From the NCBI GenBank assembly GCA_020636435.1, contig JACJXX010000001.1, positions 2,621,001 through 2,685,000 on the forward strand: a DNA stretch of 64,000 nucleotides, read 5' to 3'. The position numbers were made by a program, and so were the translations under genes. Every line of letters begins with the position of its first letter. The first letter of the stretch is position 1. This document shows, piece by piece, positions 50,337 through 61,410 of this stretch. This DNA comes from Lewinellaceae bacterium (lineage in GTDB: Bacteria; Bacteroidota; Bacteroidia; Chitinophagales; Saprospiraceae). The notes beneath the pieces were generated by a model. It was not told the origin of the DNA and ran no database searches. It was given only the letters and a program-made list of their open reading frames with translations.

Positions 50337-50477
50337 TTAAAGGCAAGGAAAGGGAGGGTGATCTACTTCAAATGACTGAGAAGCGTATGCGTCCCAACAG
50401 AGACAGTATTCACATCGGCCGGATGCTCTATCCCGGACTGCTTCACGTACTTTGGTTTTTATATAACGCCCAGGCAT
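50337..50477 (-). pseudogene. Truncated HNH endonuclease gene
   Basis: ATG 50477, overlapping the end of the upstream ORF in another frame, encodes MPGRYIKTKVREAVRDRA, then SGRCEYCLCWDAYASQ and FEVDH, then a short foreign tail to TAA 50337. These are the opening CxxC zinc site and the first His of HNH nucleases that follow this partner gene in other bacteria. The remaining half, with the second His and Asn, is missing. Confidence 0.7.
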
Positions 50478-50880
50478 TTCCTGGAAGAGGGGTAAGGCCC
50501 AATTGATCCATCAACTCATTCAGCGTTAATTCACGAAGCCCTGCCAGTTCGATCAAAGCCTCTAGCCGTTCACCATCCTTTGCTTCAATATATTCAATAA
50601 GGCCTAACAATTCCTGGTGTTCTAAAGAAGTGATCCTTTCCTCATTCAGGTTATCCATCAGTTCTTTGTATCTTTTTGCCTTTTGGGCTTCAACCCCCTG
50701 GTTGATCCGCAATAACAGCTCTGCTTCCCTTTTGGACAGGCTCTGGGCTTTCCGGCGCGCCAATAAACGGCTCACCTGCTCCAGGAACTGTTCCAGGTCT
50801 GGAGTATCCAGTTGTGAAATACCGGTTAGGATTTCATCCAGGCCTAGTTCGACATTTGATTTCACCTGTACAGTAGGCAT
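50443..50880 (-). CDS. Helical protein, partner of an HNH endonuclease
   Basis: A 145-residue charged helical protein (MPTVQVKSNVELGLDEILTG). The repeated acidic/basic helices (QLDTPDLEQFLEQVSRLLAR, SKREAELLLRINQGV, TSLEHQELLGLIEYIE) match a family common in cyanobacteria and Bacteroidota and often followed by an HNH nuclease. It may bind or restrain that nuclease. The stop overlaps the HNH start by 35 bp, supporting an operon, but the nuclease is truncated. Confidence 0.65.
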   Translation of the reverse strand: MPTVQVKSNVELGLDEILTGISQLDTPDLEQFLEQVSRLLARRKAQSLSKREAELLLRINQGVEAQKAKRYKELMDNLNEERITSLEHQELLGLIEYIEAKDGERLEALIELAGLRELTLNELMDQLGLTPLPGNAWALYKNQST

Positions 50881-51019
50881 GATCTAATTCATTTTAACAA
50901 ACTTATCCTTTTTTGAGGAATAAAACAACGGGAGTAAAGGCCCATCGGTGTGTCGAAGTCTCCAGACTTCGATGCCATAATGGATTTTTTACTAACTTTC
51001 CTACCAAAATCCTCCAGTC

Positions 51020-52762
51020 ATGAAAAGCCAACTATTCTACCCAGTCGTCCTCAGCGCTCTGTTCCTGCACAGCTGCGCTCCCGGTCCAGGCGAAGCCCCA
51101 ACCGCCCCTGGCCCGGCCTACTTCTCCGTCACCTACAACGCCGAGAACGACAGCCTGCTCGACGGCCGCCTGCTGCTCCTGATCTCCAAAGGCAAGGAAA
51201 CCGAGCCTCGCTTCCAGATCAGCGACCACCCTACGACTCAACTGGTTTTCGGTATGGATATAAACGGCTGGGCGCCCGGCAAGGCGGCTGTATTCGACAG
51301 CGCCGCCTTCGGCTACCCCATCGAAAGCCTGGCCGATGTGCCTGCCGGCGAATACTACGTGCAAGCCCTGCTCCATAAATACGAAACCTTTAATCGCGCC
51401 GACGGCCATACCGTCAAATTGCCGATGGACCGCGGCGAGGGGCAGCACTGGAACCGCGCACCCGGCAACTTGTACAGCCAGCCGGAGAAGATCAGCTTCG
51501 ACCCGCAAAGCCCTGCCGGCATCAGCATAGAACTGGACCAGGTGATCCCGCCCATCACTCCGCCGAAGGACAGCAAATACGTCAAACACATCCGGATACG
51601 CAGTGAATTGCTGAGCGATTTCTGGGGCCGCGACATGCACCTGGGCGCCCACGTGCTGCTGCCCGAAGGCTTCGAGGAGCACCCGGAGGCCAAATACCCC
51701 CTGGCCATCATGCACGGCCATTTCCCGTCCGACTTCGGCGGCTGGCGCACCGAGCCGCCCGACGCCACCCAGCCCTGCGAGTACAGCGACCGCTTTCAGA
51801 TGGAATGCTACAACCGCATCGTGCAGCAGGAGGCCTACGATTTCTATAAAATATGGACGGGCCCGGATTTCCCCCGGGTGATCGCCATCGAAATACAGCA
51901 CGCCAACCCCTACTACGACGACTCCTACGCCGTCAACTCCGCCAACCTGGGCCCCTATGGGGACGCCATTATGACTGAACTCGTCCCGTACATCGAGGAA
52001 CAATTCCGCGGCATCGGCGAGGGCTGGGCGCGCTTCACCTACGGCGGCTCCACCGGCGGATGGGAAGCCCTGGCCGTGCAGGTGTTCTACCCCGATGCCT
52101 TCAACGGATGCTACGCCGCCTGCCCCGACCCCATCGACTTCCGCCACTACGTGACCGTCAACATCTACGAGGATAAAAACGCCTACTGGATCGACGGCGA
52201 CTTCCGCCGCACGCCCCGCCCCGAACACCGCGACTACCTGGGCCACGTCTCCACCCTGATGATCGACTACAACCAGATGGAGCTGGCCCTGGGAACCAAC
52301 AGCCGCTCCGGCGACCAGTACGACATCTGGCAGGCCGTCTACGGGCCGGTGGGTGAAGATGGCTATCCCAAACCCATCTGGGATAAATACACCGGCGAGA
52401 TCGACCACCAGGTGGCGGAGTACTGGAAGGAACACTACGACCTGGCCCACATCATGAAGCGCGACTGGAAAACGCTGGGCCCCAAACTGAAGGGCAAAAT
52501 CCACATCTACTGCGGCGATATGGACAATTACTACCTCAACAACGCCGTCTACACGACCGAGGAATTCCTGGAAAGCACCGACCCCTACTACGACGGCGAG
52601 GTGGACTACGGCGACCGGGCCGAGCACTGCTGGAACGGAGACCACACCCAGCCCAACGGCATTTCCCGCCTGCGCTACCACCGCATGTTCATCCCGAAAT
52701 GGGCGGAGGAGGTGAAAGGGCGGGCGCCACAGGGGGCTGATTTGGCGGGGTGGAGGTATTGA
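51020..52762 (+). CDS. Putative esterase lipoprotein (alpha/beta-hydrolase, esterase D-like)
   Basis: A 580-residue lipoprotein (YPVVLSALFLHSC, lipobox LHSC). After an N-terminal beta domain (~35-190) the esterase fold follows, with YPLAIMHGHFPSDFGGW and the nucleophile elbow FTYGGSTGGWEALAV, giving a GxSxGG serine. A late acidic and a His (CWNGDHTQPNG) may complete the triad. It acts outside the cytoplasm on an unknown ester. The 3' end is 25 bp before a MITE; no operon partner. Confidence 0.8.
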   Translation: MKSQLFYPVVLSALFLHSCAPGPGEAPTAPGPAYFSVTYNAENDSLLDGRLLLLISKGKETEPRFQISDHPTTQLVFGMDINGWAPGKAAVFDSAAFGYPIESLADVPAGEYYVQALLHKYETFNRADGHTVKLPMDRGEGQHWNRAPGNLYSQPEKISFDPQSPAGISIELDQVIPPITPPKDSKYVKHIRIRSELLSDFWGRDMHLGAHVLLPEGFEEHPEAKYPLAIMHGHFPSDFGGWRTEPPDATQPCEYSDRFQMECYNRIVQQEAYDFYKIWTGPDFPRVIAIEIQHANPYYDDSYAVNSANLGPYGDAIMTELVPYIEEQFRGIGEGWARFTYGGSTGGWEALAVQVFYPDAFNGCYAACPDPIDFRHYVTVNIYEDKNAYWIDGDFRRTPRPEHRDYLGHVSTLMIDYNQMELALGTNSRSGDQYDIWQAVYGPVGEDGYPKPIWDKYTGEIDHQVAEYWKEHYDLAHIMKRDWKTLGPKLKGKIHIYCGDMDNYYLNNAVYTTEEFLESTDPYYDGEVDYGDRAEHCWNGDHTQPNGISRLRYHRMFIPKWAEEVKGRAPQGADLAGWRY

Positions 52763-52786
52763 GTGAGTGAGTGTCTTTTCCACTTA

Positions 52787-52866
52787 GGCACGACGAAAGA
52801 ATAAACTGTCCATTCTGGCTTGTCCTTTTTGCGCCATAATTGAACACTTTATTCTTTCCTCGTGCC
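52787..52866 (+). mobile_element. 80-bp internally deleted MITE copy (copy 4)
   Basis: Both ends match the 159-bp family (GGCACGACGAAAG, CTTTCCTCGTGCC) with TTA direct repeats at 52784-52786 and 52867-52869. The middle 79 bp are missing; the deletion joins the two short CCAT motifs of the full element. Confidence 0.9.
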
Positions 52867-53190
52867 TTAGAAGTTGACAACATTAGGCCAATACACTATT
52901 TTCCTCTCCCCCTTGCCTCGTATCCTTTCCGGCATTATATTACCAATGTTGCAACCCCAGGCGGGAAGGCCCGTTAAACCAATTTTGTTCAGGAGCAGTT
53001 ATTAAGTTATTAACCCCGCAGTGAGCCAACTGTTGTTATTTGTTGTTATTAACGATCAGAGACTTTCCCCTGATCGTCAGCAGTAACCGATACCGCCCCT
53101 TGGCTCCCGGCCGTAAAATAACTGCTTGGGGACACTATTCCGACAGCATCCGTGCCTGCCCCGATACCCACTAAACAGAAGAACCGAGCT
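52867..53190. other. Gap upstream of the oxidoreductase gene, one hairpin
   Basis: No gene seen. A hairpin ACGATCAG ... CTGATCGT lies at about 53049-53078. This is the upstream region of the FdhF-like gene and could hold its promoter or a leader element; no known riboswitch is recognised. Confidence 0.4.
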
Positions 53191-55533
53191 ATGGAAGAAC
53201 AAACCCATTCTGCCGCAGAAGAGGAATTACAGGATAAAACCAGCGGCGCCCAGCCCCCCGAGCGCTTCACCGGCATCCGCATCGCCCATGCTAAGGACAG
53301 GGCTGCCGGCATACCCAGCGTACTCAAGGCGCTGGGCCACGCCCGGAAATATGTAGCTCCCGGAGACGCCCTCAAAGTGATGTTCCGCCTCAACCAGAAA
53401 GGCGGCATCGACTGCCCGGGCTGTGCCTGGCCCGACCCTGAGGACGAGCGTTCCAAACTGGGAGAGTACTGCGAGAACGGCATCAAGGCCATCTCGGAAG
53501 AAGCCCAGAAGACGACCATCGGGCGCGAGTTCTTTGCCCGGCACGCCATCGCCGAAATGCTGCAGTGGAGCGACTTCGAGATCGGCAAGAAGGGGCGCCT
53601 GGCCGAACCCATGTTCCTGCGGGAAGGGAGAAGCCACTACGAACCCATCTCCTGGGAAGAGGCTTTCGGGTTCATTGCCAAAGAGCTCAATGCCCTGGCC
53701 AGCCCGGACGAGGCCATCTTTTATACCTCCGGCCGTACCAGCAACGAGGCCGCCTTCCTCTACCAGCTCTTCGTCCGCGAGTACGGCACCAACAACATGC
53801 CGGACTGCTCCAACATGTGTCACGAGTCCAGCGGCCACGGCCTGAGCCAAACGGTGGGCATCGGCAAAGGTTCTGTGACCCTGCCCGACCTGTACGAAGC
53901 CGAAGTGATCATCATCATGGGGCAGAACCCGGGCACCAACCATCCCCGGATGCTGTCGGCCCTGGAGCGCTGCAAGGAGAACGGCGGCCAGATCATTTCG
54001 ATCAACCCATTGCCCGAGGCGGGGTTGATGAAATTCGTCAACCCCCAGCGGCCCGGCAAAATCCTCAGCGGCGGTACGCCGCTGACGGATCTCTTCCTGC
54101 AGGTGAAGGTCAACGGCGACGTGCCGCTGCTGAAAGCCATCATGCTGCAGCTCTGGTACCAGGAGCAAAAAGCCCACGATACGGTATTCGACTGGGATTT
54201 TATAACCGAAAAAACGGAGGGCTACGAGGCGTTCATCAACGAGCTGAAACAATACGACTTCGAAGAGCTGGTACAGGCCAGCGGCGTGCCGCGCGACAGG
54301 ATACTGAAGGCCGCCGAGATGATCCGCCACAAAAAGAAGATCATCATCTGCTGGGCCATGGGGCTGACCCAGCACGAGAACGGCGTAGAAAACATCAAAG
54401 AGATCGTCAACCTGCTGCTGCTCAAAGGCAGCATCGGCAAGCCCGGCGCCGGCACCTGCCCGGTGCGCGGCCACAGCAACGTGCAGGGCGACCGCACCGT
54501 CGGCATCTGGGAAGCGCCCAAGCCGGAATTCCTGGACAAGCTCAAGGAAACCTTTGGCTTCGAGCCGCCCCGCCGCCACGGCTACGCCACCGTCGACGCC
54601 ATCAAGGCCATGCACGAGGGCAAGGCCAAGGTGTTCTTTGCCATGGGCGGCAACTTCCTCTCCGCCACCCCCGACACCGAATACACCGCCGAGGCGCTGA
54701 AGAAGTGCCGGCTGACCGTCCACGTGTCTACCAAGCTGAACCGCAGCCACCTCATTCACGGCAAACAGGCACTGATCCTGCCCTGCCTGGGCCGCACCAA
54801 CGTCGATGTGCAGGAGAGCGGCGAGCAGTTCGTCAGCGTGGAAAACTCCATGGGCGTTATCCACTCTTCCCAGGGCATCCTGGCACCGCCCTCCGGGCAC
54901 CTCCGCAGCGAGCCGGCCATCGTCGCCGGGCTGGCCAAAGCCACCCTCGGCAGCCGCAGCAAAGTGGATTGGGATAAGATGGCCGCCAACTACGACCACA
55001 TCCGCGACGCCATCGAAGCGGTGGTGCCCGGATTTGAGGACTACAACCAACGCGTGCGGGAGCCCGGCGGTTTTTACCTGCCGAACGGAGCTAGAGAGCA
55101 GCAGTTCGATACGCCGTCCGGCAAAGCGCATTTCACCAACAACCCTCTCCCGAAAAACGGCATCGCCGAGGACGAATACATCATGATGACTATCCGCAGC
55201 CACGACCAGTACAACACCACCATCTACGGCCTCGACGACCGCTACCGCGGCATCTACAACGAGCGCCGGGTGGTGCTGATGAACCAGAAGGACATGGCGG
55301 CAGACGGATTGAAAAAGGGCGATGTGGTGGACCTCATCGGCCACTACAAAGGGCAGCAACGGATCGCCAAAAGCTTCATCGTGGTGCCTTATGATATCCC
55401 CCGGCGGTGCCTGGCTACTTACTTTCCGGAGGCCAATGTGCTGGTGCCGATCGATTCGGTGGCGAAGGGGAGCAGGACGCCGGCTTCGAAGCGGGTGGTG
55501 GTGCGGGTGCGGGCGAGTGGGAAGGACAGTTAA
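53191..55533 (+). CDS. FdhF/YdeP-family molybdopterin oxidoreductase
   Basis: A 780-residue protein from ATG 53191 (MEEQTHSAAEEELQD), with GAACCGAG upstream; an earlier in-frame ATG at 53152 is less likely. The FdhF/YdeP layout is clear: KGGIDCPGCAWPDPED, TSGRTSNEAAFLYQLFVREY, SNMCHESSGHGLSQTVG, IIIMGQNPGTNHPRML and a C-terminal molydopterin-dinucleotide domain. Members oxidise formate or unknown substrates in the cytoplasm; YdeP is linked to acid resistance in E. coli. No FdhD gene is nearby in this window. Confidence 0.9.
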   Translation: MEEQTHSAAEEELQDKTSGAQPPERFTGIRIAHAKDRAAGIPSVLKALGHARKYVAPGDALKVMFRLNQKGGIDCPGCAWPDPEDERSKLGEYCENGIKAISEEAQKTTIGREFFARHAIAEMLQWSDFEIGKKGRLAEPMFLREGRSHYEPISWEEAFGFIAKELNALASPDEAIFYTSGRTSNEAAFLYQLFVREYGTNNMPDCSNMCHESSGHGLSQTVGIGKGSVTLPDLYEAEVIIIMGQNPGTNHPRMLSALERCKENGGQIISINPLPEAGLMKFVNPQRPGKILSGGTPLTDLFLQVKVNGDVPLLKAIMLQLWYQEQKAHDTVFDWDFITEKTEGYEAFINELKQYDFEELVQASGVPRDRILKAAEMIRHKKKIIICWAMGLTQHENGVENIKEIVNLLLLKGSIGKPGAGTCPVRGHSNVQGDRTVGIWEAPKPEFLDKLKETFGFEPPRRHGYATVDAIKAMHEGKAKVFFAMGGNFLSATPDTEYTAEALKKCRLTVHVSTKLNRSHLIHGKQALILPCLGRTNVDVQESGEQFVSVENSMGVIHSSQGILAPPSGHLRSEPAIVAGLAKATLGSRSKVDWDKMAANYDHIRDAIEAVVPGFEDYNQRVREPGGFYLPNGAREQQFDTPSGKAHFTNNPLPKNGIAEDEYIMMTIRSHDQYNTTIYGLDDRYRGIYNERRVVLMNQKDMAADGLKKGDVVDLIGHYKGQQRIAKSFIVVPYDIPRRCLATYFPEANVLVPIDSVAKGSRTPASKRVVVRVRASGKDS

Positions 55534-55733
55534 ACGTTCTTTAGAAATGGACTCCTATGACTCGAGACATCGGGAGCCTGGAATCCCCGCGTAGCAGAAA
55601 CCACCTGACTGTTGATGTTTGCTGCTTCTCAAAAGCCTTTTATCTTCTGCTTTTTCAGGTTGTTTATGGTAACGGTGGAAGACAGAGAAAAAGTAAATAG
55701 GGTGCTAAAAAAATTTAACTGCACCACGCTATA

Positions 55734-56072
55734 ATGTCATCTAATACTTTAATTTTTATCCTATTTTTTATAAATTTCGTCTTATTGTTTATGCCTAAGC
55801 CATTATGCCATGTTTCCCAAATTGGCTCATCCCAAAACAGGCCGAAAACCAATCAGGCAAGTTCGGCCTCCAAATTTGATAATTTGGAAAGCAATTCGAT
55901 AAATAGACAGAACGCCTCTATGGCTGCACTCATCAAAATATCTACGACAGACAATCTTACCCGACAACAAAAACAAGATGCCGGCCGGCTATCGTCGTGC
56001 CTTAATGATAGCTTTCAGCCTAGTTCTGAATTGAAAAAAGCAAGTATCCATGTAACGGGGTATATAAAATGA
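55734..56072 (+). CDS. Small AT-rich membrane-anchored protein, uncertain
   Basis: A 112-residue ORF (MSSNTLIFILFFINFVLLFM) with one N-terminal hydrophobic helix and a Ser/Asn/Gln-rich tail. It is AT-richer than its neighbours, and its last codons run into the repeat at 56055, so the true end may have been lost. It could be a chance ORF. The gap 55534-55733 has nothing recognisable. Confidence 0.35.
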   Translation: MSSNTLIFILFFINFVLLFMPKPLCHVSQIGSSQNRPKTNQASSASKFDNLESNSINRQNASMAALIKISTTDNLTRQQKQDAGRLSSCLNDSFQPSSELKKASIHVTGYIK

Positions 56073-56176
56073 GGCTATTTTGTCGCCAGACAAGACGCGA
56101 GGAGCGATTATAGCGGGACTACATGAGTGACGAGCAACGTAGTATGGCGGCAAAAGAGTCCATTTTATATCCCGGT
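56055..56176. repeat. Divergent relative of the 159-bp MITE (about 122 bp)
   Basis: Inverted ends ACGGGGTATATAAAATG (56055-56071) and CATTTTATATCCCGGT (56161-56176). The middle parallels the MITE (GCCAGACAAGACGCGAGGA and GAGTGACGAGCAACGTAG against GCCAGGCAAGGCGCGAAGA and GAGTGATGAGCAACGCAG). It lies six bases from MITE copy 5. Confidence 0.75.
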
Positions 56177-56181
56177 ATTTA

Positions 56182-56340
56182 GGCGCTAGGAAAGAGTAAA
56201 GTGTTCAATTATGGGGCAGTGATTTTTGTGCCAGGCAAGGCGCGAAGATCGAGGATAGCCTAAGCTACCTGAGTGATGAGCAACGCAGCATGGCGCAAAA
56301 AGGACAAGCCAGAATGGACAGTTTATTCTTTCCTAGCGCC
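56182..56340 (-). mobile_element. 159-bp MITE-like element, copy 5 (GGCGCT subtype)
   Basis: Ends GGCGCTAGGAAAG and CTTTCCTAGCGCC with TTA direct repeats (56179-56181, 56341-56343). Same orientation and end subtype as copy 1. It lies next to the 3' end of the following minus-strand gene. Confidence 0.92.
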
Positions 56341-56355
56341 TTAGTGCCGACAGCA

Positions 56356-57642
56356 CTAGGAGCCTTTCAATATCCTCCCCAAACCATCCAGCATCTTAGC
56401 CTCATACCGCCCAACCACCGTACTATCCAAATGGTAAAAAACCAGTTCCAGCGTATCCGGCCAGGGCAGCCCCCGCAGGCGTTCCGCAGCGGCAATCAGA
56501 TGTTCCGGCTCTACGGCTTCCATGCGTATCCGGTCGCCGGGGTAGAGGTAGTGGCCTTCCAGGAAGGCGCCTTCTACTACTTCATAACGGCCAGGGGCCA
56601 GGGCCTTGTATTTGGGGTTTCCCTCCAGCCGCTCTTCGGTCAGGTTGTTGATCAGTTTGATCATCTCCCCGTCGCGGAAGAGGACAGCCCAGCGGAAGAG
56701 CGGCAGGGCCAGCCCCAGCGGCAAGGGGTAGGGCTCGTAGCCTTTCAGGTAGGGTTCCGCCGCTTCCAGGTTGAGGATGGAATTGGGCTCGTCCCACTGT
56801 TCGAGCTGGCCCATATTGTAGAACATCAGTATGCCGCGGCCGACGGGCGGCACGCCCGTGCGGGCCGGGTAGCGCGCCTGGTGCAGGCGAATGGTGGCCG
56901 ACAGGGCAATGCCTCTGGCGCTTAGCTTGTCCCGGAGCCGGCCGAGCAGTTCAAAGTATGCCTCACGGGTGCTGCCCGTCCAGTCGCAATCCAACTGTAC
57001 CTCCCGGATGTGCAGGCTGCTGTCCTGTGCGGCCAGGCTGAAGATTTTGCCATAAATCTTGTCGGCCAGGCCGGGTACTTGCTCCGGGGGAAGCCGCTCC
57101 AGGGTGCGGTTGGCAATGAAAACGGCGGGCGCCAGTTCCAGCCCGGCGTAGGTGCGCGGGGCCAGCTCCACCGGCGCCAAGGGCACCGGGGCCTTTAACT
57201 CCGGATCCCAGTCCACGTCAAAGAATTTTACATAGAGGCGTTGCACGCCGAGCCGCTTCACCAGGCCTTGCTCCGGAAGGGTCAGCTCCAGGCGGGTTTG
57301 CCAATGGTAAAAAGCCGGGATGACGATCCTTTCCTTTGGTTTTTGGCAGGAGAAGAGGAGGAGGAGGAGGGGCAGAAGCAGGATAGCGGTGTACGGTGTA
57401 CGGTGTACGGTGTACGGTGTAGGGTGTACGGTGCACGGTGTGCGATGTACGGTGTACGGGTCGGCGCAAGGGCTTGGCTGTGTACGGTGTTTGGACTTTG
57501 GGCGAACCAAAGGGGAAGCCGGAATTGGGTTCCGAATAAGCGTCAAACACCTATCTTCCGGCTTCCAACTTCCGGCTTCGCACTTAATCTTTGTGAGCCA
57601 TTTTGCAATTCGCAAATTGCGCAACAGGCTTAGCTGCTTCAT
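56356..57642 (-). CDS. Lipoprotein of unknown function with minisatellite at its 5' end
   Basis: The solid coding part begins near 57390 with AILLLPLLLLLFSC, a lipoprotein signal and Cys, followed by ~330 residues of an alpha/beta domain (IPAFYHWQTRLELTLPEQG, REVQLDCDWTGSTREAYFEL, RGILMFYNMGQLEQW) that resembles a glycoside-hydrolase-like TIM barrel of the DUF3142 type. No ATG lies next to the signal. The open frame continues upstream through a GTACGGTGT array and repeat DNA to ATG 57642, giving an improbable N-terminus. The natural start has probably been destroyed or uses a non-ATG codon. Confidence 0.65.
   Translation of the reverse strand: MKQLSLLRNLRIAKWLTKIKCEAGSWKPEDRCLTLIRNPIPASPLVRPKSKHRTQPSPCADPYTVHRTPCTVHPTPYTVHRTPYTAILLLPLLLLLFSCQKPKERIVIPAFYHWQTRLELTLPEQGLVKRLGVQRLYVKFFDVDWDPELKAPVPLAPVELAPRTYAGLELAPAVFIANRTLERLPPEQVPGLADKIYGKIFSLAAQDSSLHIREVQLDCDWTGSTREAYFELLGRLRDKLSARGIALSATIRLHQARYPARTGVPPVGRGILMFYNMGQLEQWDEPNSILNLEAAEPYLKGYEPYPLPLGLALPLFRWAVLFRDGEMIKLINNLTEERLEGNPKYKALAPGRYEVVEGAFLEGHYLYPGDRIRMEAVEPEHLIAAAERLRGLPWPDTLELVFYHLDSTVVGRYEAKMLDGLGRILKGS
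57388..57452. repeat. GTACGGTGTAC minisatellite
   Basis: About six to seven units of the 10-bp motif GTACGGTGTA with single-base variants, placed exactly where the following lipoprotein gene should start. Confidence 0.92.
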
Positions 57643-57719
57643 AGGCTGTCATTTCCGAAGGCCAGGTATTGGCGCAAGTACATCATTTATTCGTAAAAAG
57701 GATCATGGCCAAATGAGTT

Positions 57720-57790
57720 CCCTACAACACTGATACACTACAACACTGATACACCGATGCACCGATGCACCGATACACTGAGATACCCCA
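57720..57790. repeat. GATACACCGAT short tandem array
   Basis: Degenerate copies of CACTGATACA/CACCGATGCA run from 57720 to 57790 and end near the stop of kdsD. The sequence is like the CACTGATACACCT arm seen at 34883. Confidence 0.75.
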
Positions 57791-57795
57791 ATGCA

Positions 57796-58767
57796 CTAAA
57801 TCAACCCCTCCCGGATCAAATCATGCAAGTGCACGAAGCCGAGGTACCGGCCCTGTTCATTTATGACGATCAACTGCGTGATGCTGTTTTTGCGCATCAT
57901 CTGCAGGGCTTCGACGGCCATGTCATCCTCGTTGATGACTTTAGGGGTAGTGCCCATGATATCGCGGGCGCGGAGGGCATTCATGTCCTGCCCGCGCTCG
58001 AGCATGCGGCGCAGGTCGCCGTCGGTGATGATGCCGCGCAGGAGCCCCTCCTCGTCCAGCACGGCGGTGGCACCCAGGCGTTTGGACGTCATTTCCAGGA
58101 TAGTACGCTGTATGCTTTCTTCCAGTTGCACGGCGGGTTTCTCATTCTGCGGGTAGAGGTCGCGCACGCGCAGGTAGAGCTGTTTGCCGAGGGCACCGCC
58201 GGGGTGAAACTGGGCAAAATCCTGCGGGGTAAAGCCCCGCAGGGCCAGCAGGGCGGTGGCCAGGGCGTCGCCCATAGCCGCTTGGGCGGTGGTGCTGGCG
58301 GTAGGCGCCAGGTTGTTGGGGTCGGCTTCCTGCGGCACCGGAGTGTGCAGCACATACCGGGCCTGATTCCCCAGGTAGGAGTCCAGCTTGCCGACCATGC
58401 CGATGATGGGAGCGCCCAGGTTTTTGAGGAAAGGGACCAAAACTTTGATCTCCGGCGTTTCCCCGCTTTTGGAAATGCAGAGGACAAAGTCGTTGCTCTG
58501 TATCATGCCCAGGTCGCCGTGAATGGCGTCGGCGGCGTGCATGAACAAGGAGGGCGTACCGGTGGAATTGAGCGTTGCGACAACCTTCTGCCCTACCAGG
58601 GCGCTTTTGCCGACCCCGGTCACTACCAGCCGCCCGCTGCATTTGAAGACTGCTTGAACACAATCGACGAATGAAGCGTTTATACTGGATTTGAGGGCGT
58701 TGAGCGTCATTGCCTCGATCTCTATCGTCCGCAGGGCTGTTTTTGTGATCAATGCTTCTGAAATCAC
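57796..58767 (-). CDS. kdsD: Arabinose-5-phosphate isomerase
   Basis: A 323-residue enzyme converting ribulose 5-phosphate to arabinose 5-phosphate for KDO synthesis in lipopolysaccharide. The SIS domain shows LVVTGVGKSALVGQKVVATL, ADAIHGDLGMIQSNDFVLCI, SKSGETPEI and FHPGGALGKQLYLRVRDLY. Two CBS domains follow (ILEMTSKRLGATAVLDEEG and EALQMMRKNSITQLIVINEQ). Length and order match KdsD/KpsF well. Confidence 0.93.
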   Translation of the reverse strand: MISEALITKTALRTIEIEAMTLNALKSSINASFVDCVQAVFKCSGRLVVTGVGKSALVGQKVVATLNSTGTPSLFMHAADAIHGDLGMIQSNDFVLCISKSGETPEIKVLVPFLKNLGAPIIGMVGKLDSYLGNQARYVLHTPVPQEADPNNLAPTASTTAQAAMGDALATALLALRGFTPQDFAQFHPGGALGKQLYLRVRDLYPQNEKPAVQLEESIQRTILEMTSKRLGATAVLDEEGLLRGIITDGDLRRMLERGQDMNALRARDIMGTTPKVINEDDMAVEALQMMRKNSITQLIVINEQGRYLGFVHLHDLIREGLI

Positions 58768-59111
58768 GTTGAATTTTGTATTTTTGAAAGCTTTTGAAAA
58801 AGCTGTGTCAAATACATCATAAGATGTGTATAAATAAATTGCTCATTTGGGCAATGTAACCAATGATTTTGATTAAATTAACTCTGTTTGCGAATAACTC
58901 TCCGGCAAAGGCGTTGTAAAAGCCTGGTTCTGACTGTATTTGCAGGCGAAACAGCCCTCCCCAATTAAGCCAAGGCACAAAAATAAGTTGTTCTCTGGCA
59001 AGCTTCATGCTCCCGGAAAGGCAAAAGGCAACGGCGCAAACAAGGCCGCTTTTTACTTTCAACTGAGCATTGCCAGGGACGGTAATTAGTAAAAAAAAGA
59101 ACTTGCGAGCC
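58768..59111. other. Divergent gap between kdsD and recQ
   Basis: No gene, repeat or RNA was recognised here. It presumably carries the promoters of both divergent genes. Confidence 0.45.
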
Positions 59112-61313
<2,202 letters not shown>

Positions 61314-61410
61314 ATGGTTGGATGGCTAGATGGTTGACGGGGAAGAGCCCCGGGGAGGAGGGCAAACAATCCAGCAATCCAACCATCTAACAATCCAACA
61401 ATCCAGCAAC
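61314..61410. repeat. Inverted pair of short tandem arrays
   Basis: TTAGATGGTTGGATGGCTAG just after recQ is matched, inverted, by CAATCCAACCATCTAACAAT just before aroQ, around a short GC-rich core. The next gene starts immediately after it. Confidence 0.7.

Noticed and set aside
51032..52783. 583-codon minus-strand ORF opposite the esterase lipoprotein
   Set aside because: Same type of antisense shadow; the plus-strand protein has a lipobox and catalytic motif.
52867..53190. Molybdenum-cofactor riboswitch upstream of the oxidoreductase
   Set aside because: Only one simple hairpin is visible; the conserved riboswitch architecture was not recognised.
53227..55359. 710-codon minus-strand ORF opposite the oxidoreductase
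   Set aside because: Val/Ala/His-rich shadow of the FdhF-like gene; no start context or domain.
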